Shown here piece by piece: positions 16,826 through 22,993 of a stretch of DNA of 64,000 nt (position 1 is its first letter; every line of letters starts with the position of its first letter). The DNA lies in NCBI GenBank assembly GCA_036405235.1, contig DASWYA010000001.1, forward strand, positions 496,001 to 560,000, written 5' to 3'. Below the pieces are notes generated by a model. That model made no database searches. It saw nothing but the letters and a program-made list of their open reading frames with translations, and was not told the DNA's origin. Made by a program: the position numbers and the translations under genes. Source of the DNA: JASLCR01 sp036405235 (GTDB lineage: Bacteria; Patescibacteriota; Saccharimonadia; Saccharimonadales; Saccharimonadaceae).

Positions 16826-17821
16826 TCAATTTATCAGAGTAACAACTCCGTCCTCCACGAGTGAGCGAAAGTTCCAAATACCTCTACCTTCTGTTTTATA
16901 CGTCCAGTAAAACCAACCGAGGGTATTCTCATATGCTTCTTGCTGAAGTTTGCCATGCAGCTTGAAGGCCTCAGCCTCCGAAAGTACACCTTTTGTCTTG
17001 AGAATCTCACCACTGATCACCACGCTCCACTCACCGATAATGACTGGCTGCATCAGAGAGTACAGTCCAAGGCGTTTTTCGCGGCGCCTAAGCAGCTTAA
17101 AATACCCGTTAAATGATCGCCATCTTCGAAACCAATCGGTAAACTGATAAAAATGCACATCCATCACTACGGGAAGCTTCGTAAAACGACCAAACACGCC
17201 AGATAACAGATACGGCATAAACGCGTCATGAAACACAATATGGAGACCCGAAGGAGCTACTTTTTTGATAGCAAAATACGCTTTGCGGTAAAACCACATC
17301 AATTTTAGACCCATAAATCCATATTTTGGCTCATTGAGCAGCTCTATGCCCCAAAAATATGGATTATCTCTATATCTTTTGACGAGGTCGACAAGAATAT
17401 CAACTGTTTGATTACGGTATTTCCTGGATTTATGCCAGTCTGATCGACCAGTCTGACCACTGTGGTGGTGTCCATTTTGCGACCCGGGCGCCCCATGTAG
17501 ATCGATAAGTACTTTGAGTTTGTGCTTTTTCGCCCATTTCATAGCATTATCGAGATGCTTCAGAGCAGATTTATATACGCAATCACCCTCAAGCACCCAA
17601 TATCCTACCGGTATTCGCACTGCATCAATACCATGTGTTTTTAGCCATATAAAATCATTTTCAGTGATAAACGTATCTCTATGCGCCTCAAGCTTTTTTG
17701 TTGCGCCCCTCGTCTGCATAAACGTCCATTCGTCAATTGCATCCGTTCCTTCAAAAATCTTAGGAGTCATCCACTTCTCAAGAAGCAACCAGCCGCCAAG
17801 ATTTACTCCTTTTATAGCCAT
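16826..17821 (-). CDS. Glycoside hydrolase family 5-like (exo-1,3-beta-glucanase type)
   Basis: The protein opens with AIKGVNLGGWLLLEKWMTP, the signature of fungal-type exo-1,3-beta-glucanase-like GH5 enzymes. The TIM-barrel landmarks follow: RIPVGYWVL, VLIDLHGAPGSQNG, the acid/base Glu in IELLNEPKYG, DVHFYQF, and the nucleophile Glu in VIIGEWSVV. No signal peptide is visible, so it would be cytoplasmic or released by another route. I use the ATG at 17821; a TTG 18 bases upstream gives six extra residues with no family match. An 8-bp-arm palindrome (17823-17840) sits exactly where a ribosome-binding site would be. The substrate is inferred to be a beta-glucan or a beta-glucosidic polymer. Confidence 0.85.
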   Translation of the reverse strand: MAIKGVNLGGWLLLEKWMTPKIFEGTDAIDEWTFMQTRGATKKLEAHRDTFITENDFIWLKTHGIDAVRIPVGYWVLEGDCVYKSALKHLDNAMKWAKKHKLKVLIDLHGAPGSQNGHHHSGQTGRSDWHKSRKYRNQTVDILVDLVKRYRDNPYFWGIELLNEPKYGFMGLKLMWFYRKAYFAIKKVAPSGLHIVFHDAFMPYLLSGVFGRFTKLPVVMDVHFYQFTDWFRRWRSFNGYFKLLRRREKRLGLYSLMQPVIIGEWSVVISGEILKTKGVLSEAEAFKLHGKLQQEAYENTLGWFYWTYKTEGRGIWNFRSLVEDGVVTLIN

Positions 17822-17822
17822 A

Positions 17823-17840
17823 ATTGTATTGTAATACAAT
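17823..17840. promoter_or_regulatory. Palindrome immediately upstream of the GH5 start (possible operator)
   Basis: ATTGTATT-GT-AATACAAT is a perfect inverted repeat with 8-bp arms ending one base before the GH5 ATG. Its place and symmetry suit a repressor site or an RNA hairpin masking the start. No regulator gene is adjacent. Confidence 0.45.
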
Positions 17841-17925
17841 CAGAGATTCCCCAAGCGAAACGCGGAGAAAAACGCAAGATGATATAACAATCCATTGCAT
17901 TTCTTGTTCTATCATCAACTAAATC

Positions 17926-17950
17926 CTGTCAAATCTATAGATTATGACAG
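17926..17950. repeat. Imperfect 25-bp palindrome upstream of GH5
   Basis: CTGTCA at 17926-17931 and TGACAG at 17945-17950 flank the inner palindrome ATCTATAGAT. On the minus strand the left arm gives a TTGACA hexamer, so it may overlap a promoter for the GH5 gene. No good -10 at 17 nt was found. Confidence 0.35.
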
Positions 17951-17991
17951 AATTCGTCCTCCTTCGGAGTTCGGTTTTCGATGAAAACCAC

Positions 17992-18033
17992 CCACAGAAA
18001 AAACGCCACCAAAAGGTGACGTTCTTTCTGTGG
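17992..18033 (-). terminator. Terminator hairpin of tRNA-Glu, overlapping its CCA end
   Basis: An approximately 19-bp stem with two non-Watson-Crick positions and a four-base loop follows the tRNA on the minus strand. Its 3' arm contains a run of six U. The first three bases of the 5' arm are the tRNA CCA itself. A second small hairpin (17973-17989, GGTTTTC/GAAAACC) follows. Confidence 0.85.
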
Positions 18034-18105
18034 TGATCTCGCGGAGAATCGAACTCCGATTGCCAGGATGAAAACCTGGTGTCCTAACCGTTAGACGACG
18101 AGACC
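18031..18105 (-). tRNA. tRNA-Glu (anticodon TTC)
   Basis: The minus strand folds as a 75-nt cloverleaf. The acceptor stem GGTCTCG pairs with CGAGATC (one G-U pair), the anticodon stem is CCAGG/CCTGG around the loop TTTTCAT with anticodon TTC at 18070-18072, and the T-arm has GTTCGATTC. The discriminator base is A and CCA is encoded. U34 makes it a substrate for MnmA encoded earlier in this window. The terminator stem begins within the CCA. Confidence 0.96.
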
Positions 18106-18215
18106 ATACGTTGTTCTACAAGAGAAAACTATACCAAATTTACCTTAAATGCACAAGTGTATCGCTCAGAAGTTCCTTTGTGCTTGTGCTTATTTGACAA
18201 AAGTGCTGTAATATA

Positions 18216-18244
18216 TTGACAGTTATTTAATATTGTGATAATAT
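18216..18244 (+). promoter_or_regulatory. Strong sigma-70-type promoter of the first surface-protein gene
   Basis: TTGACA (18216-18221), a 17-nt spacer and TAATAT (18239-18244) followed by GATAG. It leads to a roughly 65-nt leader ending in an excellent Shine-Dalgarno. The same TTGACA-17-TAATATGATAG layout recurs at 19625. Confidence 0.85.
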
Positions 18245-18316
18245 GATAGATAACTACCTTGGGAGAGGTGGAGTATAAGAAGAAATCATAATTACAACCT
18301 AGCGAGGAGGTGTGTA

Positions 18317-19534
18317 ATGAAAGCAAAATTAATAGGACTTGTTGTAGGTCTACTTTCTGCAGCAACTATAGGTGTAGTTCAGCTTCAGGCTGAAGCTGCC
18401 GGTGATAAATCAGGTCAAGTGGGCAGTGCCCCTATCTGTGAAGTTTCGCCTATCGGCAATCGAGGGAACACAGGTGTTGACCTCACAACACAAAACCGCC
18501 CAAACTTGGCGTACAGCGTTAAAGATAGCGTTGCTACGGTAGAGTTTAAGGTTAAAGGCCCAAAGAACTGTAAGGTTCGCGTTACGAATAATGCTTTTTG
18601 GGCGCCAGCGCAAAATGGAAAACCATGGAACAAGCAAATCCTCTTCCCAGGAAAAGTCACCAAAGTATACACTCCTGGCACATATGAGTCGAAGGTTAAT
18701 CTACCAAAGCAACCAAAGAAAGGTATGTGCTACTACCAGGTAGATCTCACCTATGGCTCGAGTAACGTTACTCCTGTTATCGCCTACGGCCACGGTAAGA
18801 TTCAAGGCTGTATTAAAACTCCCCCTACTCCACCAAAGAAGCCAGGTGTGAGCATAAACAAGCTTGTCGAAGGTGTTGACTATCTCAAAGTTGGCGTAAA
18901 CGTAGAATATGAGTACCAGATCGCTGTCAAGAACACTGGTGAGGTTGACCTCACAAACGTCGCAGTCACCGACACTCCTGAAGCAGGCGTTACACTCATC
19001 TCAGCAAGCGCTGGTACCGTAGCAAGCAACAAATGGACTCACACTATCCCTAAGCTTTCTATCGGTGAGACAATGAGCTTTACTATCAAAGCCAAAGTCC
19101 CAGAATACCAAGCCGGCCGCATCACAAATACTGTATGTGTTGATGCCCCACAAGTACCAGGCAACCCTGATGATTGTGATGATGCAGATGTTGAGGTAGA
19201 AAAGCCAGGTAAAGTACTCGTCTGTGACCCAGAAACTAGTAAGACAATCTTCGTTGACGAAAAAGATGCTGACAAGTATCCAAAACCAGGCAGTGCCGAG
19301 TGTGAAGAAGTAATCGTCTGCGATCCTGACACTGGCGACCTTATCAAGGTTCCTGCAACCAAGAAGGATCAATACGAGTCAAAGAATAGCGATGCTTGTA
19401 AAGAAAGCGAACCAGTAAAAGAAGTTAAAGCACTTCCTGAGACTGGTCCAGCCGAAGCACTACTACAACTTATCGGTGCAGGCTCACTCACAGGCTCAAC
19501 CGCCTACTATGTTGCAAGTCGCCGTAAACTGTAA
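18317..19534 (+). CDS. LPXTG-anchored surface protein with DUF11-type domain
   Basis: The 405-residue protein has a signal peptide (about 1-28, ending QAEAA), then a first extracellular domain with paired cysteines (about 40-165) and a PPTPPKKP linker. A DUF11-like domain follows (about 180-285; VKNTGEVDLTNVAVTDTPEAGVTLISAS in shortened form is typical). Two cysteine-bracketed repeats (VCDPETSKTIFV..., VCDPDTGDLIKV...) come next, and then the sorting signal LPETG with a hydrophobic helix and the tail SRRKL. AGGAGGT precedes the ATG, and a near-consensus promoter lies at 18216. It is probably wall-anchored by a sortase not encoded in this window. A terminator follows at 19559. Confidence 0.9.
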   Translation: MKAKLIGLVVGLLSAATIGVVQLQAEAAGDKSGQVGSAPICEVSPIGNRGNTGVDLTTQNRPNLAYSVKDSVATVEFKVKGPKNCKVRVTNNAFWAPAQNGKPWNKQILFPGKVTKVYTPGTYESKVNLPKQPKKGMCYYQVDLTYGSSNVTPVIAYGHGKIQGCIKTPPTPPKKPGVSINKLVEGVDYLKVGVNVEYEYQIAVKNTGEVDLTNVAVTDTPEAGVTLISASAGTVASNKWTHTIPKLSIGETMSFTIKAKVPEYQAGRITNTVCVDAPQVPGNPDDCDDADVEVEKPGKVLVCDPETSKTIFVDEKDADKYPKPGSAECEEVIVCDPDTGDLIKVPATKKDQYESKNSDACKESEPVKEVKALPETGPAEALLQLIGAGSLTGSTAYYVASRRKL

Positions 19535-19558
19535 GTTTTAACGTACTGTGCCCATAGG

Positions 19559-19594
19559 AATCACCTCTACCGTAACAGATAGAGGTGATTTTAC
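19559..19594 (+). terminator. Rho-independent terminator after the first surface-protein gene
   Basis: AATCACCTCTA pairs with TAGAGGTGATT across a 10-base loop and is followed by TTTTA. It separates this gene from the next promoter at 19625. Confidence 0.85.
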
Positions 19595-19624
19595 TTACCT
19601 CTGTTGAACATAAGCACAATGATA

Positions 19625-19653
19625 TTGACATTTTGTAACGTTTGTGGTAATAT
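19625..19653 (+). promoter_or_regulatory. Second copy of the surface-gene promoter
   Basis: TTGACA (19625-19630), 17-nt spacer, TAATAT (19648-19653) and GATAG, matching the promoter at 18216. No gene starts for almost 400 bases; the first candidate is the GC-rich gene at 20043, and beyond it the LPXTG gene at 21664. This suggests that the promoter originally served the latter. Confidence 0.8.
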
Positions 19654-20042
19654 GATAGTAACCTCAGTGGACAGGTAGACCTCGGAGGGAGATGTGAATC
19701 CTTAGTAGTTACTTACTAAGGATATTTCCCTGCGCGCTTGTGCAGCTTGAGGCGTCGCTTAACAATTTAGCCAAGTATAGAATTGTTTGCGACGATTCAA
19801 ACTAAACTGAAATCGCAAACTAGATAGTCATTGGGTCTTTATACTCGCTTGAGCATTCGCTCGCAGAGAAAGTCCCATATGGACATTCAACTACTGTATT
19901 ATTCTTCATCCTTCCGAGGTGTGACGTCAGTTTAGATGACCTACTCGTCTAATGCTGACGTCACACTTCCCTGCGGGGTGTGTGTGGCGGCCTAAAACCG
20001 ACAACAACACCCCGCACCGACAGGGGGATTGGAGAAAGAAAA
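19654..20042 (+). other. Hairpin-rich untranslated stretch upstream of the GC-rich gene
   Basis: No credible gene is present. In order it holds a 10-bp perfect hairpin (19698-19723, ATCCTTAGTA/TACTAAGGAT), an 8-bp inverted repeat GTTTGCGA/TCGCAAAC (19785-19820), and the left end of the inverted-repeat element (from 19815). Next come a 12-bp perfect stem GTGTGACGTCAG/CTGACGTCACAC (19919-19966) and a 9-bp stem GCGGGGTGT/ACACCCCGC (19973-20015). Base composition changes from AT-rich to GC-rich around 19915. I checked it against tmRNA, 6S and RNase P features and saw no match. Confidence 0.6.
19815..19896 (+). repeat. Left end of the cassette: outer and inner inverted-repeat blocks
   Basis: The outer block gcaaactagatagtca (19815-19830) is the exact reverse complement of 21604-21619. 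Similarity continues a few bases inward (gggtctttat here, gagtctctaa in the right end read inversely). The inner block ggacattcaactactg (19881-19896) matches the inverse of 21510-21525 with one difference. A GTCC-catat-GGAC mini-hairpin (19873-19884) lies at its edge. Confidence 0.8.
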
Positions 20043-21479
20043 ATGGACAGGAAGACCATGAGGAAGGCTGAAAAGGCCTTTCTTGAGGCACTCAAGACAC
20101 CTGCAGGCAGGAACACCGAGATCAAGCGCATGCCCCTTCGGGCTGCGTTCGTCGCGGTGTTCTTCGTCCTGTTCGGTGGCTTGGTTGGCCTCACGGCAAC
20201 CACCGCGAACGCCGACGAGTCGATCACCTACGAGCTGAACCTCGATCTGGCCGACGCCGCGTCGGCCGACACGACGTTCAACTACCAGTCGACGAGCATC
20301 GTCAAGTCGGCTGTCAACGCCAGCGGCCTTCCGGTATTCACGCCGGTCAACAAGCCGTCGGCACACTGGCGCACGAAGTACGCCAAGAAGTGCCCGACGC
20401 TGAGCGCGTACCCCAGCAAGGCGAAGATCAAGGCGCTGTACACGCGCCCCACCATCTTCAAGCTCAAGGGGACCCCCCTCAAGGGGTTCCGGAGGGCCGC
20501 CATGTCTGACAGGGTCATCAAGAAGCTCACGGGCGGCTACTACAAGGTGTCCGCGAGCTGCTTCTGGCTCCGTCCTGGCGCCAGGTTCCCTGACACCGTC
20601 AAGGACATCACCGGCAACGTTCACGGCGTCGGAAGTTCCGTCAAGGGCAACAAGCCGATGCTGTTCGAGGTGGCCAAGGCTACCTCGCGCCGCGCCGGCG
20701 AGTCAACCGCCGCACTGGTTCCGATTCGTCGGGGTCAGGACTTCGACGGAGACGGTGTCATCGACGACGGTGACTGCGGGAACAAGAAGCCCGCCGTCAT
20801 CGAGTTCCCCGAGGGGACCTACGAGTACAACGACACCGACGAGTACTGGTGGAAGGACTCGGGCAACGTGATCGCTCGCGTTCACGTCGGTGGCTCCGCC
20901 ACCATCCGTCAGGGGAACTGCGCCATGACGCTGTTCTACGACTTCTTCGCTCAGGGCGCGGCCGGATACTCGGTCGTCATCAAGGGCAAGACGACGGTCG
21001 AGGCTCATGGCCGCGCCGTCAAGGTCGTCAGCACGCAGTCGGCTCACGCGGACGCCACGGCCAACGCCACGGCATTCGTCAAGGCCAACCTGAAGGCACA
21101 GTTCGACGGCTGCGACACCCCGGCCGTCCAGGCGCCGCAGGTGACACCGCCTACGGTGAACGACGTCGTGGTGAACAACACCAGGACCGTGACGTTCACT
21201 GGCAAGCTCGCCAAGGGCCTGTCGGGGTTCGCTTCGGCGAGCGCCGGCACGGGTGTCATCCTCGGTGACAACCGCGTCGCCCTGGTGGTGGATGCCAACG
21301 GGTACTTCTCCGTCACGTTCACCTACAAGGCCGGGAGTGAGCCGGGCATCGACACCGTCACGCTCATCATCGACCAGTCCGACGGCCAGTCGGTCACGGT
21401 GAAGACGAAGGGTCGTGACGCGTCCGGACAGGAAGTGGACTACTTCCAGATCCGCGCGGTTCCGCCCGAGTCGGAGTGA
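20043..21479 (+). CDS. GC-rich secreted protein of unknown function, probably acquired
   Basis: ATG at 20043 has GGAGAA 8 nt upstream and gives 478 residues. A frame extending 63 bases further upstream overlaps hairpins and lacks a ribosome site. The N-terminus is polar and charged for about 30 residues (DRKTMRKAEKAFLEAL), then a hydrophobic export segment ends TTANADE. The mature part has a region with four or more cysteines, a calcium-loop-like DFDGDGVIDDGDC near the middle, and a C-terminal Ig-like section with VDANGYFSVTFTYKAG and VDYFQIR. There is no LPXTG motif or C-terminal anchor. Third codon positions are overwhelmingly G or C, unlike every neighbour, resembling actinobacterial coding DNA. 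Long antisense frames here are by-products of that bias. The function is unknown. Confidence 0.85.
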   Translation: MDRKTMRKAEKAFLEALKTPAGRNTEIKRMPLRAAFVAVFFVLFGGLVGLTATTANADESITYELNLDLADAASADTTFNYQSTSIVKSAVNASGLPVFTPVNKPSAHWRTKYAKKCPTLSAYPSKAKIKALYTRPTIFKLKGTPLKGFRRAAMSDRVIKKLTGGYYKVSASCFWLRPGARFPDTVKDITGNVHGVGSSVKGNKPMLFEVAKATSRRAGESTAALVPIRRGQDFDGDGVIDDGDCGNKKPAVIEFPEGTYEYNDTDEYWWKDSGNVIARVHVGGSATIRQGNCAMTLFYDFFAQGAAGYSVVIKGKTTVEAHGRAVKVVSTQSAHADATANATAFVKANLKAQFDGCDTPAVQAPQVTPPTVNDVVVNNTRTVTFTGKLAKGLSGFASASAGTGVILGDNRVALVVDANGYFSVTFTYKAGSEPGIDTVTLIIDQSDGQSVTVKTKGRDASGQEVDYFQIRAVPPESE

Positions 21480-21509
21480 CACCATGACGGGCCTGGCGGC
21501 TCGCCTACG

Positions 21510-21619
21510 CAGTGGTTGAATGTCCCGCCAGCACGGCAGCGAGTGTGAGTCCCCAGTATGGACTCCCTCGCTGCCGTGTGGCATTCAATCTTAGAGACTC
21601 TAGTGACTATCTAGTTTGC
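21510..21619 (-). repeat. Right end of the cassette with large nested hairpin
   Basis: The inner block cagtggttgaatgtcc (21510-21525) and outer block tgactatctagtttgc (21604-21619) mirror the left end. Between them lies a nested stem: TTGAATG/CATTCAA (21516-21522, 21582-21588), CACGGCAGCGAG/CTCGCTGCCGTG (21532-21543, 21567-21578) and GAGTCC/GGACTC (21547-21552, 21560-21565). CTGGCGG (21493-21499) can alternatively pair with CCGCCAG (21525-21531). There is no U-run, so it is not a normal terminator. Confidence 0.75.
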
Positions 21620-21663
21620 CTAAAAAATATCAACGTTAATTTTCAAATAAGTTAGGAGTTCTT

Positions 21664-22650
21664 ATGAAGAAATTAGCTATGTTTGCTGCCGTTATCGCAG
21701 CAGCTACAGCGTTGTTTGTGGCACCAGCATTTGCTGACAGCCCAGGACAACTTTCAAATGGTGACGCTAATTACAAAGTAAAAAACGTCACTACAAATGG
21801 TGAATACGGAAAATCCGTAGCGCCAAAGTGTAACGAAACAGTAAAATACAGCATTTTACTTGCAAACTCTGACTTTGGTCAGCTTGAAAACGTTACTGTA
21901 AAAGCAGCCCTACCTGGCAACATCTCTATCTCTGGTAAAGATGTAACTGGCAAAACATCAAGCGTATCTGGCTCAGTGAATATATCACTTCCAGCAGGCA
22001 GTACGCTTAAGTACGTAAACGGTTCAACAAACTACTACCTGTACAACAGCGATGGCTCTGTCAAGTCAACTAAGACACTTGGCGATGGCGTAGCTGCTGG
22101 TGGTATAAACACTGGCACTCTAGCTGGTTCAACTCAAGCTCGTGTATACTTCCAAGCTAAGGTTGACTGTCCAGAAGTTCCAAAGAACATCGAAGTTTGT
22201 GAGCTTGCAACTAAAAAGGTCATCACTATCCGTGAAGATCAGTTTGACAGCAAGAAGCATTCAAAGAATCTCGATGACTGTAAAGAAGTAAAGAAGATCA
22301 CTGTTTGTGAACTTGCTACTAAGACTATCATTACTATCAACGAGAGTGATTTCGATAGCAAAAAGCACTCAAAAGATCTTAAAGACTGTGCTCCTGTCCC
22401 ACCAAAAGAAGACGAGATCACTGTTTGTGAAACTGAAACTGGTAAAGTCGTAAACATAAAAGAAAGCGACTTTGACAGCAGCAAGTACACTAAAGATCTT
22501 AGCGACTGTGCTAAGACTCCTGTAGTTGAGACACCGGCAGAGCTACCTAAGACAGGTGGTACTGACGGCCTACTACTTGCAGTTGGTGCAGCAATCATGA
22601 CAGCTAGCGCAGCATACGCTGTGGCTGCTCGTCGCAACCTACTTGGCTAG
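21664..22650 (+). CDS. LPXTG-anchored surface protein with cysteine-bracketed repeats
   Basis: The 328-aa protein has a clear signal peptide (about 1-24, ending PAFA) and an extracellular beta-rich domain (about 30-170). Three tandem repeats of about 33 residues follow, each of the pattern VCExxTxxxIxIxExDFDSxKxxKxLxDC. Next come a short linker, LPKTG, a transmembrane helix and AARRNLLG. The Shine-Dalgarno TTAGGAG lies 6 nt before ATG. No convincing promoter lies between the cassette end (21619) and the start, so expression may depend on readthrough from 19625. Codon use is like the host genome, in contrast to the gene upstream. Sortase-mediated wall anchoring is inferred. Confidence 0.9.
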   Translation: MKKLAMFAAVIAAATALFVAPAFADSPGQLSNGDANYKVKNVTTNGEYGKSVAPKCNETVKYSILLANSDFGQLENVTVKAALPGNISISGKDVTGKTSSVSGSVNISLPAGSTLKYVNGSTNYYLYNSDGSVKSTKTLGDGVAAGGINTGTLAGSTQARVYFQAKVDCPEVPKNIEVCELATKKVITIREDQFDSKKHSKNLDDCKEVKKITVCELATKTIITINESDFDSKKHSKDLKDCAPVPPKEDEITVCETETGKVVNIKESDFDSSKYTKDLSDCAKTPVVETPAELPKTGGTDGLLLAVGAAIMTASAAYAVAARRNLLG

Positions 22651-22728
22651 TACGAGACTGACCGCTCATATCCTTTCCGCCAAAGCCCAAAGCTTTGTGG
22701 ACAAAACTGAAGCGTCAGCCTCAGAGAG

Positions 22729-22758
22729 ACCGCCCCTTACCATAAGGGGCGGTTTTTT
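22729..22758 (+). terminator. Rho-independent terminator after the surface-protein island
   Basis: ACCGCCCCTT and AAGGGGCGGT form a perfect 10-bp stem around a five-base loop, followed by TTTTT. A classic intrinsic terminator on the plus strand. Confidence 0.92.
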
Positions 22759-22774
22759 GTTACACTAGTAGTAT

Positions 22775-22993
22775 ATGGCAAACAAGCAAAAGAAGAAGCG
22801 CAACAAAGTCTATCGCGGTAAAGATGCGAAGATAGTTCAGCCTCAGGTAATTCGTGTTGAGGCTGCAAACCGTAACAAGTTGCACCAATGGTGGTTTGAA
22901 CGCAAACGTATCATTAAGCCAGTAAGTATTGGAGCTGGAATAGCTGTACTACTCGGCTGGATGGTCTACGAGCTGTTTCGTATTATCTTGTAG
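22775..22993 (+). CDS. Small single-pass membrane protein, 72 aa
   Basis: A very basic N-terminal half (ANKQKKKRNKVYRGKDAK) is followed by a tryptophan-containing juxtamembrane region (KLHQWWFERKR) and one transmembrane helix (ISIGAGIAVLLGWMVYELF type) near the C-terminus. I recognise no family. The last 45 bases overlap the 3' end of the convergent histidine kinase gene. The upstream TACACT about 9 nt before the ATG fits a leaderless start. The positively charged tail could bind nucleic acid or ribosomes at the membrane, but this is speculation. Confidence 0.65.
   Translation: MANKQKKKRNKVYRGKDAKIVQPQVIRVEAANRNKLHQWWFERKRIIKPVSIGAGIAVLLGWMVYELFRIIL

Larger units (their letters stand above)
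19815..21619 (+). mobile_element. Putative mobile or invertible cassette carrying one GC-rich gene
   Basis: A 1805-bp segment is bounded by a perfect 16-bp inverted repeat (left 19815-19830, right 21604-21619). A second 16-bp inverted block lies inside each end (19881-19896 and 21510-21525, 15 of 16 identical). Its single gene differs sharply from the rest of the window in base and codon usage. No transposase or recombinase is encoded within it, so it would be non-autonomous, or an invertible segment acted on from elsewhere. No clear target-site duplication is visible. It lies between a surface-gene promoter (19625) and the LPXTG gene (21664). Confidence 0.55.

Noticed and set aside
19654..19900. 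tmRNA, 6S or RNase P RNA in the structured leader (fragments such as TCGCAAAC and GAAAGTCC)
   Set aside because: No tRNA-like ends, tag frame or conserved P-RNA core could be assembled; the matches are short and isolated.
19992..21584. Long minus-strand open frames opposite the GC-rich gene (19992-20624 and 20703-21584)
   Set aside because: They arise from the strong third-position G/C bias of the real gene; they lack ribosome sites and have Arg/Leu/Val-rich compositions typical of antisense frames.
19881..21588. Integron attC sites at the cassette ends (ATTCAAC and GTTGAAT core-like heptamers)
   Set aside because: The heptamers occur in the order GTTRRRY then RYYYAA in the right-hand hairpin, the reverse of attC, and no integrase or attI is visible.
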